From Escherichia coli DSM 30083 = JCM 1649 = ATCC 11775 (GTDB lineage Bacteria > Pseudomonadota > Gammaproteobacteria > Enterobacterales > Enterobacteriaceae): a stretch of 64,000 nt of DNA. The position numbers and the translations under genes were made by a program. This document shows, one piece after another, positions 1 to 9,059 of the stretch. The stretch lies in contig NZ_CP033092.2 of NCBI RefSeq assembly GCF_003697165.2, forward strand, positions 3,844,001 to 3,908,000. The letters run 5' to 3'. Positions within the stretch are counted from its first letter, which is position 1; each line of letters opens with the position of its first letter. The notes under the pieces are model-generated. The model searched no databases. It was not told the origin of the DNA and worked only from the letters and a program-made list of their open reading frames with translations.

Positions 1-54
1 CCTCATTTTTCCCCCGAACATGGGGATCGATAGTGCGTGTTAAGGAGAAGCAAC

Positions 55-510
55 ATGCAAGAAGGGCAAAACCGTAAAACATCGTCCCTGAGTATTCTCG
101 CCATCGCTGGGGTGGAACCATATCAGGAGAAGCCGGGCGAAGAGTATATGAATGAAGCCCAGCTGGCGCACTTCCGTCGTATTCTGGAAGCATGGCGTAA
201 TCAACTCAGGGATGAAGTCGATCGCACCGTTACACATATGCAGGATGAAGCAGCCAACTTCCCGGACCCGGTAGACCGTGCAGCCCAGGAAGAAGAGTTC
301 AGCCTCGAACTGCGTAACCGCGATCGCGAGCGTAAGCTGATCAAAAAGATCGAGAAGACGCTGAAAAAAGTGGAAGACGAAGATTTCGGCTACTGCGAAT
401 CCTGCGGTGTTGAAATTGGTATTCGCCGTCTGGAAGCGCGCCCGACAGCCGATCTGTGCATCGACTGCAAAACGCTGGCTGAAATTCGCGAAAAACAGAT
501 GGCTGGCTAA
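55..510 (+). CDS. dksA: RNA polymerase-binding transcription factor DksA
   Basis: This 151-residue protein is the ppGpp cofactor that binds the secondary channel of RNA polymerase, lowering rRNA promoter activity and raising amino-acid promoters in the stringent response. The sequence shows a long charged coiled-coil (about residues 33-108, with the tip around DPVDRAAQ) and a four-cysteine zinc finger (CESCG ... CIDC) near the C-terminus. I chose the ATG at 55 because AAGGAG lies at 42-47; an in-frame upstream start at 37 has no such site. A strong terminator follows directly and separates it from gluQ, which would be read by partial read-through. Length and sequence are those of the E. coli protein. 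Confidence 0.98.
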   Translation: MQEGQNRKTSSLSILAIAGVEPYQEKPGEEYMNEAQLAHFRRILEAWRNQLRDEVDRTVTHMQDEAANFPDPVDRAAQEEEFSLELRNRDRERKLIKKIEKTLKKVEDEDFGYCESCGVEIGIRRLEARPTADLCIDCKTLAEIREKQMAG

Positions 511-538
511 TTACAGCCGTTCCATCACGTTTACCACA

Positions 539-567
539 GGCGGGAAATGCTCCCGCCTTATTTTTTG
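539..567 (+). terminator. Rho-independent terminator after dksA
   Basis: Arms GGCGGGA (539-545) and TCCCGCC (551-557) form a hairpin followed by TTATTTTTT. It sits between dksA and gluQ and contains the ATG at 547. Work on the Shigella gluQ gene describes control of gluQ by such a terminator, which supports this reading. Confidence 0.9.
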
Positions 568-576
568 TTCAAAGAG

Positions 577-1473
577 ATGACAGACACACACTATATTGGC
601 CGCTTCGCCCCCTCTCCTTCCGGCGAGCTTCATTTTGGTTCTCTGATTGCTGCGCTTGGCAGCTATTTGCAGGCTCGCGCCCGGCAAGGTCGCTGGCTGG
701 TACGCATTGAAGATATCGACCCGCCTCGTGAAGTTCCCGGTGCCGCAGAAACTATCCTGCGCCAGCTGGAACATTACGGCCTGCACTGGGACGGCGACGT
801 TCTCTGGCAATCGCAACGTCACCACGCCTATCGCGAAGCACTCGCCTGGTTACATGAGCAAGGACTAAGTTATTACTGCACCTGCACGCGTGCGCGTATT
901 CAAAGCATTGGCGGTATTTACGACGGTCATTGCCGGGATTTGCATCATGGACCAGACAACGCCGCAGTACGTATCCGCCAGCAGCATCCGGTCACCCAGT
1001 TTACTGATCTGCTGCGAGGCATTATTCACGCCGACGAAAAACTGGCACGGGAAGATTTTATTATTCATCGCCGTGATGGTTTGTTTGCCTATAACCTGGC
1101 GGTGGTGGTGGATGATCACTTCCAGGGCGTGAGCGAAATTGTCCGCGGGGCAGATTTGATCGAACCGACGGTGCGGCAAATCTCGCTGTACCAGCTTTTT
1201 GGCTGGAAAGTGCCAGATTACATCCATTTACCGCTGGCGCTTAATCCACAAGGCGCTAAACTTTCCAAGCAGAATCATGCGCCTGCGTTGCCGAAAGGCG
1301 ATCCGCGCCCGGTGTTAATCGCGGCACTTCATTTTCTGGGTCAGCAGGTAGAAACACACTGGCAGGATTTCAGCGTCGAGCAAATCCTTCAGTCAGCCGT
1401 CAAAAACTGGACGCTGACCGCCGTGCCTGAGTCGGCAATTGTAAATTCAACATTCTCAAATGCGTCATGCTGA
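577..1473 (+). CDS. gluQ: Glutamyl-Q tRNA(Asp) synthetase
   Basis: This truncated paralogue of glutamyl-tRNA synthetase activates glutamate without tRNA and attaches it to the queuosine base of tRNA(Asp). A Rossmann-type catalytic core with a HIGH-like start (FAPSPSGELHFGSL), a zinc-site region (YYCTCTRARI ... HCR) and a KMSKS-like KLSKQ motif are visible; the anticodon-binding domain of true GluRS is absent, as expected. The ATG at 547 (308 aa), used in some annotations, lies inside the dksA terminator hairpin. The ATG at 577 (298 aa) begins directly at the conserved fold, so I use it, but the start is not certain. It is placed downstream of dksA, as in other enterics. Confidence 0.93.
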   Translation: MTDTHYIGRFAPSPSGELHFGSLIAALGSYLQARARQGRWLVRIEDIDPPREVPGAAETILRQLEHYGLHWDGDVLWQSQRHHAYREALAWLHEQGLSYYCTCTRARIQSIGGIYDGHCRDLHHGPDNAAVRIRQQHPVTQFTDLLRGIIHADEKLAREDFIIHRRDGLFAYNLAVVVDDHFQGVSEIVRGADLIEPTVRQISLYQLFGWKVPDYIHLPLALNPQGAKLSKQNHAPALPKGDPRPVLIAALHFLGQQVETHWQDFSVEQILQSAVKNWTLTAVPESAIVNSTFSNASC

Positions 1474-1532
1474 GCTATGATTAGCCGCTATTTTTTTGTC
1501 CTGAATGATGTTTGACACTACCGAGGTGTACT

Positions 1533-2930
1533 ATTTTTACCCGAGTCGCTAATTTTTGCCGCAAGGTGCTAAGCCGCGAGGAAAGCGAGGCTGAACAGGC
1601 AGTCGCCCGTCCACAGGTGACGGTGATCCCGCGTGAGCAGCATGCTATTTCCCGCAAAGATATCAGTGAAAATGCCCTGAAGGTAATGTACAGGCTCAAT
1701 AAAGCGGGATACGAAGCCTGGCTGGTTGGCGGCGGCGTGCGCGACCTGTTACTTGGCAAAAAGCCGAAAGATTTTGACGTGACCACCAACGCCACGCCAG
1801 AGCAGGTGCGCAAACTGTTCCGTAATTGCCGCCTGGTGGGTCGCCGTTTCCGTCTGGCTCATGTGATGTTTGGCCCGGAGATTATCGAAGTTGCGACCTT
1901 CCGTGGACATCACGAAGGTAACGTCAGCGACCGCACGACCTCCCAACGCGGGCAAAACGGTATGTTGCTGCGCGACAACATTTTCGGCTCCATCGAAGAA
2001 GACGCCCAGCGCCGCGATTTCACTATCAACAGCCTGTATTACAGCGTGGCAGATTTTACCGTCCGTGATTACGTTGGCGGCATGAAGGATCTGAAAGACG
2101 GCGTTATCCGTCTGATTGGTAACCCGGAAACGCGCTACCGTGAAGATCCGGTACGGATGCTCCGCGCGGTTCGTTTTGCCGCCAAATTGGGCATGCGCAT
2201 CAGCCCGGAAACCGCAGAACCGATCCCTCGCCTCGCTACCCTGCTGAACGATATCCCACCGGCACGCCTGTTTGAAGAATCGCTTAAACTGCTACAAGCG
2301 GGCTACGGTTACGAAACCTATAAGCTGCTGTGTGAATATCATCTGTTCCAGCCGCTGTTCCCGACCATTACCCGCTACTTCACGGAAAATGGCGACAGCC
2401 CGATGGAACGCATTATTGAGCAGGTACTGAAGAATACCGATACGCGTATCCATAACGATATGCGCGTGAACCCGGCGTTCCTGTTTGCCGCCATGTTCTG
2501 GTACCCATTGCTGGAGACGGCACAGAAGATCGCCCAGGAAAGCGGCCTGACCTATCACGACGCTTTCGCACTGGCGATGAACGACGTGCTGGACGAAGCC
2601 TGCCGTTCACTGGCGATCCCGAAACGGCTGACCACGCTAACCCGCGATATCTGGCAGTTGCAGTTGCGTATGTCCCGTCGTCAGGGTAAACGCGCATGGA
2701 AACTGCTGGAGCATCCTAAGTTCCGTGCGGCATACGACCTGTTGGCCTTACGAGCCGAAGTTGAGCGTAACGCTGAACTGCAACGTCTGGTGAAATGGTG
2801 GGGTGAGTTCCAGGTTTCCGCGCCACCAGACCAAAAAGGGATGCTTAACGAACTGGATGAAGAACCGTCACCGCGTCGTCGTACTCGTCGTCCACGCAAA
2901 CGCGCACCGCGTCGTGAGGGTACCGCATGA
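1533..2930 (+). CDS. pcnB: Poly(A) polymerase I
   Basis: PcnB adds poly(A) tails to RNA 3' ends, promoting decay, and controls ColE1-type plasmid copy number. The nucleotidyltransferase signature ([10 protein letters not shown] then DFDV, the catalytic Asp pair) is followed by an RNA-binding domain and an Arg/Lys-rich tail ([15 protein letters not shown]). The start is unusual: the known E. coli protein begins FTRVANF after an inefficient AUU codon, and here ATT at 1533 has GAGGT at 1523-1527, giving 465 residues, the known length. An in-frame TTG at 1512 would add seven residues and has no better ribosome site. The stop overlaps the start of folK (ATGA), suggesting translational coupling. 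Confidence 0.96.
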
Positions 2931-3406
2931 CAGTGGCGTATATTGCCATAGGCAGCAATCTGGCCTCTCCGCTGGAGCAGGTCAATGCTGCCCTGAAAGC
3001 ATTAGGCGATATTCCAGAAAGCCGCATTCTTGCTGTTTCTTCGTTTTACCGCACCCCACCGCTGGGGCCGCAAGATCAACCCGATTACTTAAATGCCGCC
3101 GTCGCGCTGAAAACCACTCTTGCCCCTGAAGGGCTACTCAATCACACACAGCGTATCGAATTGCAGCAAGGTCGCGTCCGTAAAGCTGAACGCTGGGGAC
3201 CGCGCACGCTGGATCTCGACATCATGCTGTTTGGTAATGAAGTAATAAATACCGAACGTCTGACCGTTCCGCACTACGATATGAAAAATCGCGGCTTTAT
3301 GCTGTGGCCACTGTTTGAAATTGCGCCGGAATTGGTATTTCCTGATGGCTTATCATTAGTTGAAGCTCTACAGGCAAAAGGCTTTAATGAATTAGATAAG
3401 TGGTAA
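2927..3406 (+). CDS. folK: 2-amino-4-hydroxy-6-hydroxymethyldihydropteridine pyrophosphokinase
   Basis: This 159-residue enzyme (HPPK) transfers pyrophosphate from ATP to the pterin alcohol in dihydrofolate synthesis. The family signature [15 protein letters not shown] is present, with the two metal-binding aspartates in DLD, and the N-terminal strand AYIAIGSNL is typical. It overlaps pcnB by four bases, so both are probably translated from one mRNA. The downstream 361 bases hold no gene. Confidence 0.98.
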
Positions 3407-3767
3407 TTATTTTTTGCATGAATATAAATATATTCCGAAAATAATCTCGAGCTATTGCAAATAATAATATATTTAAGATAAATAAAAGCACAGAAATATA
3501 ATATACCTTCCTGAAGTTCTAATTCCATACACCACCCCCTTAATTTTTTAAAGTTAATTTTACTAATTTTCATATTTAGTAAAATTAAATTGCATATGTC
3601 ATGGCATTATGCAAAATAGCTGTCCCAATGATGAATGAATGTAATACTTAGTAAAAAACAAACAAACATCATTAACAAAGTAACGTTCAGTTACATGGCA
3701 TTGCATCAAAATCTCATCATCATGCAATGCTGTTATCTGCTTTATGGAATATTACTCAAGGATTTTT
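3407..3767 (+). promoter_or_regulatory. AT-rich control region upstream of the yad fimbrial operon
   Basis: This gene-free stretch of about 360 bases is strongly AT-rich. It contains a perfect 13-bp inverted repeat with arms TTAATTTTACTAA (3554-3566) and TTAGTAAAATTAA (3576-3588), a third partial copy TTAGTAAAA at 3649-3657, and a second inverted repeat with arms GCATTGCAT (3698-3706) and ATGCAATGC (3722-3730) just before yadN. AAGGAT at 3757-3762 serves as the ribosome site for yadN. H-NS-type silencing is a reasonable inference from the base composition, but no specific promoter can be assigned by eye. Confidence 0.6.
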
Positions 3768-4358
3768 ATGTCTAAAAAATTAGGTTTTGCGCTGTCCGGT
3801 ATTATGTTGGCAATGGCTGCTGGTACTGCATTTGCTGCTAACGATATGGACGGCGGTCAATTAAATATTAGCGGTCTGGTCGTTGATAACACTTGTGAAG
3901 CTCGTGTTGATGGCGGTAACAAAGACGGTCTGATCCTGCTGCAAACCGCTACTGTTGCTGAAATTACTGATGGTGTACTGGATACCACTGTAGGTGCTAA
4001 AGCTAAACCATTCAGCATTACTATTGACTGCAGCAAAGCTAACCCGGCTCCGGGTACTACTGCAAAAATGACCTTCGGTTCTGTTTTCTTTGGTAACAGC
4101 AAAGGAACACTGAACAACGACATGTCTATTAACACCCCGTCTGACGGCGTAAATATCGCTCTGCACAATATTGAAGGTTCTACTATTAAACAGGTTCAGG
4201 TCAATAATCCGGGTGATGTTTACAGCAAAACTCTGGATTCAACGTCTAAATCTGCAACCTACGATTTTAAAGCATCCTATGTTCGTGCGGATGCAAGCAA
4301 AGCAGCTACTGCCGGTTATGTAAAAACCAACTCAGCATATACCATTACTTACCAGTAA
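3768..4358 (+). CDS. yadN: Major fimbrial subunit YadN
   Basis: This 196-residue type 1-like pilin is the probable main rod subunit of the Yad chaperone-usher fimbria. It has a signal peptide (MSKKLGFALSGIMLAMAAGTAFA), a paired-cysteine Ig-like pilin fold (TCEARV and IDCSKA) and the penultimate-Tyr C-terminus (AYTITYQ) used for donor-strand exchange with the chaperone. The ATG at 3768 has a ribosome site and opens the signal peptide; an in-frame ATG at 3744 does not. It is the first gene of a seven-gene operon and is separated from the rest by a hairpin terminator, so it is likely made in excess. Confidence 0.95.
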   Translation: MSKKLGFALSGIMLAMAAGTAFAANDMDGGQLNISGLVVDNTCEARVDGGNKDGLILLQTATVAEITDGVLDTTVGAKAKPFSITIDCSKANPAPGTTAKMTFGSVFFGNSKGTLNNDMSINTPSDGVNIALHNIEGSTIKQVQVNNPGDVYSKTLDSTSKSATYDFKASYVRADASKAATAGYVKTNSAYTITYQ

Positions 4359-4393
4359 ATATCAACCGCTTAAATTGATCGGGTGAATATATA

Positions 4394-4442
4394 CAGGGAA
4401 TAACATCAAATATTTTTACTTTTGATAATTATTCCCTGTTTT
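4394..4442 (+). terminator. Intra-operon terminator between major pilin and chaperone genes
   Basis: The arms CAGGGAATAA (4394-4403) and TTATTCCCTG (4429-4438) pair perfectly. They extend inward through ATCAAA/TTTGAT and are followed by TTTT. Position and shape suggest a partial terminator that keeps the pilin transcript more abundant than the chaperone-usher transcript. Confidence 0.85.
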
Positions 4443-4466
4443 AATTAATTCTGTAAGGAATGGTTT

Positions 4467-5207
4467 ATGTTTTTTAATACTAAACATACCGCAGCATTGT
4501 GCTTAGCGAGCTGTATGGCTTTTAGCTCATCAGCTATTGCAGACATCGTAATTTCAGGTACACGCGTAGTTTATAAAAGCGAACAAAAAAGCGTCAATGT
4601 ACGTCTGGAAAATAAAGGCAATAACCCATTGCTGGTTCAGAGTTGGTTAGATACTGGAGATGATAACGCTGAACCAGGCAGTATTACTGTCCCCTTTACC
4701 GCTACGCCACCAGTATCACGTATTGATGCTAAACGTGGCCAAACAATCAAACTGATGTACACCGCCAGTAGTGCTCTGCCAAAAGACAGAGAAAGTGTGT
4801 TCTGGTTTAACGTACTGGAAGTTCCACCAAAACCCGATGCAGCAAAAGCAGCAAATCAAAGCCTGCTACAACTGGCATTTCGCACACGTATAAAACTGTT
4901 CTATCGCCCGGAAGGATTGAGTGGAATTTCATCTGATGCACCATTGGCTCTGAAGTGGTCCTGGGCAACATCTGAAGGCAAAGCAGCATTACGCGTTGAT
5001 AACCCTACGCCCTACTATGTCTCTTTTAGCAGTGGTGATTTAGAAGCCAACGGCAAACGCTATCCCCTGGATATGACAATGATTGCGCCGTTCAGTAACG
5101 ACGTCATCAAGGTAAATGGGATGAGTGGCAGAACAAGCTCTGCAAAAGTGCATTTTTTCGCCATTAATGATTTTGGTGGATCTATTGAAGGCAACGCCAA
5201 CCTTTAA
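4467..5207 (+). CDS. ecpD: Periplasmic fimbrial chaperone EcpD (YadV)
   Basis: This 246-residue PapD-family chaperone binds newly exported pilins and donates a beta strand until the usher takes them. A signal peptide ends near SSAIA. The two Ig-like domains contain the G1 hydrophobic strand motif in the QLAFRTRIKLFYRP region, with the conserved subunit-anchoring Arg/Lys, and the family signature VFWFNVLEVPP. It lies between the major pilin and usher genes, the standard position. AAGGA precedes the ATG. Confidence 0.95.
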   Translation: MFFNTKHTAALCLASCMAFSSSAIADIVISGTRVVYKSEQKSVNVRLENKGNNPLLVQSWLDTGDDNAEPGSITVPFTATPPVSRIDAKRGQTIKLMYTASSALPKDRESVFWFNVLEVPPKPDAAKAANQSLLQLAFRTRIKLFYRPEGLSGISSDAPLALKWSWATSEGKAALRVDNPTPYYVSFSSGDLEANGKRYPLDMTMIAPFSNDVIKVNGMSGRTSSAKVHFFAINDFGGSIEGNANL

Positions 5208-5241
5208 TCTGGCAAGGATATAACACAGCAGGAAGCAGAAC

Positions 5242-7830
5242 GTGACTATTAAATCTACTAATCACCTTACCCACATCGCCACGTTTTGCGCTCTGCTGTA
5301 TAGCAATAGTGCTTTATGCGCTGAACTCGTCGAATATGACCATACATTTCTGATGGGAAAGGATGCTTCAAATATCGACCTTAGTCGGTATACAGAAGGC
5401 AATCCCACACTACCTGGCATTTACGATGTCAGTGTGTATGTTAACGATCAACCCATCATGAGCCAAAGCATTGCTTTTGCTGTTATTGAAGGTAAAAAGA
5501 ACGCTCAGGCCTGCATTACGCAGAAAAATTTATTGCAATTTCATATCAGTTCACCAGACAAGAATAGCGAAAAAGCCATTTTGCTTAAGCGAGACGACGA
5601 TCTTGGTGATTGCCTCAATCTGGCTGAAATGATCCCTCAATCATCCATTCGTTACGATGTTAACGATCAACGCCTAGATATCGATGTCCCCCAGGCATGG
5701 ATTATGAAGAATTATCAAAACTATGTTGATCCCTCTTTGTGGGAAAATGGCATTAATGCAGCCATGCTTTCCTACAACCTCAATGGATATCACAGTGAAA
5801 GTCCAGGCAGAACAAATGACAGTATCTACGCGGCATTCAACGGTGGGATAAACTTAGGCGCGTGGCGGTTACGTGCCTCAGGTAACTACAACTGGATGAC
5901 CAATGTCCATAGCGATTACGATTTTCAGAATCGCTATTTACAACGCGATCTTGCGTCACTACGTTCACAACTGGTTATTGGTGAATCTTACACGACCGGC
6001 GAGACCTTCGATTCAGTCAGAATTCGCGGTATTCGCTTATACAGTGACAGTCGAATGCTGCCTCCGGTATTAGCCAGTTTTGCGCCAATCATTCATGGCG
6101 TAGCGAATACCAATGCCAAAGTAACCGTTATGCAAAATGGTTATAAGATCTATGAAACGACGGTGCCGCCAGGGGCTTTTGCCATTGACGATCTTAGCCC
6201 GTCAGGTTATGGCAGCGATCTCATTGTGACTATCGAAGAAGCTGATGGCACAAAACGGACGTTCTCCCAGCCATTTTCATCTGTTGTGCAAATGCTGCGC
6301 CCTGGCGTTGGTCGCTGGGATATTAGCGCCGGTCAGGTTTTAAAAGACAGTATCCAGGATGAGCCTAATTTATTTCAAGCCAGCTACTACTATGGTTTGA
6401 ATAACTACCTGACAGGATATACCGGTATTCAGCTAACCGATAATAACTATACCGCCGGATTGCTGGGGCTTGGTATGAATACCCCCGTGGGGGCTTTTTC
6501 TGTCGATGTTACTCACTCAAATGTCAGCATTCCGGACGATAAAACCTATCAAGGACAAAGCTACCGTATTTCCTGGAACAAGTTATTTGAAAATACCAGT
6601 ACATCATTAAATATCGCGGCCTATCGCTACTCCACCCAGCATTATCTGGGCCTCAATGATGCGCTGACGCTGATTGATGAAGTAGAACATCCTGAGCAAG
6701 ATCTTGAGCCTAAATCCATGCGCAATTACTCGCGCATGAAAAATCAGGTCACGGTCAGTATCAACCAACCGCTGAAATTTGAGAAAAAGGATTACGGTTC
6801 ATTTTATCTCTCTGGAAGCTGGTCAGATTACTGGGCCTCCGGGCAAAACAGTACTAATTACTCTATTGGTTATAGCAATAGTGCGTCCTGGGGCAGTTAC
6901 AGTATCAGTGCTCAACGTTCGTTGAATGAAGATGGTCAAACCGACGATAGCATTTATCTCAGCTTCACAATTCCAATAGAAAATTTACTGGGTACGGAAC
7001 ACCGCAGCTCCGGCTTCCAGAGTATTGATACACAATTAAACAGCGACTTTAAGGGTAATAACCAACTCAATATCAGCAGTAGTGGTTACAGCGATACCAA
7101 TCGCATCAGCTACAGCGTAAACACGGGTTATATGATGAATAAATCCAGTGATGATTTGAGTTATATCGGCGGTTATGCCAGTTATGAATCGCCGTGGGGA
7201 ACGCTGTCAGGTTCAGCCTCAGCAAGCAGTGATAATAGTCGCCAATTCTCACTCAATACTGATGGTGGATTTGTGTTACATAGCGGCGGGCTGACGTTCA
7301 GTAATGACAGTTTTAGTGATTCCGACACTCTGGCTGTCATTCAGGCGCCAGGAGCAAAAGGCGCTCGTATTAACTACGGAAACAGCACCGTAGACCGCTG
7401 GGGTTATGGTGTGACCAGCGCCCTTTCGCCATACCATGAAAATCGTATCGCACTGGACATTAACGATCTGGAAAACGATGTTGAATTGAAAAGCACCAGT
7501 ACTGTCGCCGTCCCGCGCCAGGGAGCCGTCGTCTTTGCTGATTTTGAAACAGTTCAGGGACAATCGGCAATTATGAACATCGTGCGAAGCGATGGTAAAA
7601 ATATTCCATTTGCAGCGGATATTTATGATGAACAAAACAATATCATCGGCAACGTAGGTCAGGGTGGTCAGGCCTTTGTTCGCGGTATCGGGCAGGAAGG
7701 AAATATACGAATTACCTGGATTGAAGAGGGCAAACCGGTCAGTTGTTTTGCTCATTATCAACAAAACACGACATCAGAAAAAATAGCACAATCTATTATT
7801 CTGAACGGACTTCGTTGTCAGATACAGTAA
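5242..7830 (+). CDS. htrE: Outer-membrane fimbrial usher HtrE
   Basis: This 862-residue PapC/FimD-type usher forms the outer-membrane pore through which chaperone-pilin complexes are assembled into a fibre. A signal peptide (to about SALCA) is followed by an N-terminal chaperone-binding domain (VEYDHTFLMG onward), a long beta-barrel with the usual plug region (VLASFAPIIHGVANTNAKVTV) and two C-terminal beta-sandwich domains with paired cysteines (SCFAHY and LRCQ). The start is GTG at 5242, preceded by a weak AGGAAG, which may reduce usher synthesis relative to chaperone. Its length is typical for the family. Confidence 0.96.
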   Translation: MTIKSTNHLTHIATFCALLYSNSALCAELVEYDHTFLMGKDASNIDLSRYTEGNPTLPGIYDVSVYVNDQPIMSQSIAFAVIEGKKNAQACITQKNLLQFHISSPDKNSEKAILLKRDDDLGDCLNLAEMIPQSSIRYDVNDQRLDIDVPQAWIMKNYQNYVDPSLWENGINAAMLSYNLNGYHSESPGRTNDSIYAAFNGGINLGAWRLRASGNYNWMTNVHSDYDFQNRYLQRDLASLRSQLVIGESYTTGETFDSVRIRGIRLYSDSRMLPPVLASFAPIIHGVANTNAKVTVMQNGYKIYETTVPPGAFAIDDLSPSGYGSDLIVTIEEADGTKRTFSQPFSSVVQMLRPGVGRWDISAGQVLKDSIQDEPNLFQASYYYGLNNYLTGYTGIQLTDNNYTAGLLGLGMNTPVGAFSVDVTHSNVSIPDDKTYQGQSYRISWNKLFENTSTSLNIAAYRYSTQHYLGLNDALTLIDEVEHPEQDLEPKSMRNYSRMKNQVTVSINQPLKFEKKDYGSFYLSGSWSDYWASGQNSTNYSIGYSNSASWGSYSISAQRSLNEDGQTDDSIYLSFTIPIENLLGTEHRSSGFQSIDTQLNSDFKGNNQLNISSSGYSDTNRISYSVNTGYMMNKSSDDLSYIGGYASYESPWGTLSGSASASSDNSRQFSLNTDGGFVLHSGGLTFSNDSFSDSDTLAVIQAPGAKGARINYGNSTVDRWGYGVTSALSPYHENRIALDINDLENDVELKSTSTVAVPRQGAVVFADFETVQGQSAIMNIVRSDGKNIPFAADIYDEQNNIIGNVGQGGQAFVRGIGQEGNIRITWIEEGKPVSCFAHYQQNTTSEKIAQSIILNGLRCQIQ

Positions 7831-7846
7831 CCACAAGGGACTTCCA

Positions 7847-8413
7847 ATGATAAAAATCACACCACATAAAATAACAATACTCATGGGACTATTGTTATCG
7901 CCTTCGGTATTTGCAACGGATGTTAATGTCGATTTTACCGCTACCGTGAAAGCAACAACCTGTAATATTACACTTACCGGAACTAATGTCACTGATAATG
8001 GAAAAGATAAGTACACCTTAGTTATTCCCTCGATGGGAATGGATAAAATAGCCAATAAAACAGCACAATCTGAAGCCAACTTTAAATTGGTAGCCAATGG
8101 ATGCAGCAGTGGAATTAGCTGGATTGATACAACCCTGACAGGAAATCAATCAGGAAGTTCACCCGCGCTAATTATCCCCCTGGCCAGTGATACAACCTCC
8201 ACCACAAGCTATATCGGAATGGGATTTAAAAGGAAGGCGACTTCAGGCGATACATTTCTGAAACCTAATAGCGCAGAATATATACGTTGGAGTGCATCAG
8301 AAATTAGCACCGATGGACTTGAGATGACTGTCGCACTGCGTGAAACAAGTGTAGGGAAAGGTGTTCCAGGCAAGTTTCGCGCACTGGCAACTTTTAACTT
8401 CAGCTATCAATAA
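7847..8413 (+). CDS. yadM: Minor fimbrial subunit YadM
   Basis: This 188-residue pilin-like protein has a signal peptide ending near PSVFA. Pilin cysteines appear in TTCNITL and NGCSSG, and the C-terminus ATFNFSYQ is that of a chaperone-usher subunit. It starts 16 bases after htrE with AAGGGA upstream. It probably serves as a minor or adaptor subunit between rod and tip; its exact place in the fibre is not readable from the sequence. Confidence 0.92.
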   Translation: MIKITPHKITILMGLLLSPSVFATDVNVDFTATVKATTCNITLTGTNVTDNGKDKYTLVIPSMGMDKIANKTAQSEANFKLVANGCSSGISWIDTTLTGNQSGSSPALIIPLASDTTSTTSYIGMGFKRKATSGDTFLKPNSAEYIRWSASEISTDGLEMTVALRETSVGKGVPGKFRALATFNFSYQ

Positions 8414-8427
8414 CAAGGATGACAATG

Positions 8428-9033
8428 ATGATATTAAAAAAATTATGTTATGGATTATCGGGTAGTCTATTTCTGGCTTCATCACTGTTAACCATTTCCT
8501 CACATGCGGCCACTGACAGTATTGGCCTGACTGTTACTACTGACGTAGAAATGGGTACCTGTACATCAACGTTGACTGATGACGGTACAACTAAAATTTC
8601 CACCATCAATTTCGGTGATGTATATATTTCTGAAATTAATGCCGAAACTAAAATTAAAACCTTCAAATTACAGTTCAAAGACTGTGCGGGGATTCCCGGG
8701 AAAAAGGCCAAAATAAAATTGACTACACGAGCATTATGTGAAGGTAATTCTAATAATGGTCCTGGATTTGCTAACGCATCAACGGCAACAGCAAAAGCAG
8801 CGGCGGTCGCCGTTGAGGTCTGGAGCACATCCACACCAGGTAAGAACGGCGCTAAACAATTCAGTTGTGTCACCCCCGCAACAGAAGAAGTCAGTATTGC
8901 TAATGCGACGGGCAGCAATGTTGTCGATTACCCAATGAGTGCGGTGTTGGTGGTCGCAAAAGATAAAACTGTCACAAATGTCACTGCGGGTGATTTCACT
9001 GCCCCGGCAACATTCACCGTGACTTATAACTAA
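8428..9033 (+). CDS. yadL: Minor fimbrial subunit YadL
   Basis: This pilin-family protein of about 201 residues has a signal peptide ending near SSHAA, pilin cysteines in GTCTST and KDCAG, and C-terminal FTVTYN. Three ATG codons lie in frame (8419, 8425, 8428); AAGGA at 8415-8419 best serves 8428. A second cysteine pair (RALCEG ... FSCVTP) suggests an extra disulphide. It is probably a minor Yad subunit. Confidence 0.91.
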   Translation: MILKKLCYGLSGSLFLASSLLTISSHAATDSIGLTVTTDVEMGTCTSTLTDDGTTKISTINFGDVYISEINAETKIKTFKLQFKDCAGIPGKKAKIKLTTRALCEGNSNNGPGFANASTATAKAAAVAVEVWSTSTPGKNGAKQFSCVTPATEEVSIANATGSNVVDYPMSAVLVVAKDKTVTNVTAGDFTAPATFTVTYN

Positions 9034-9059
9034 CAGGCAGACTGATTCAGGAACTAAAT

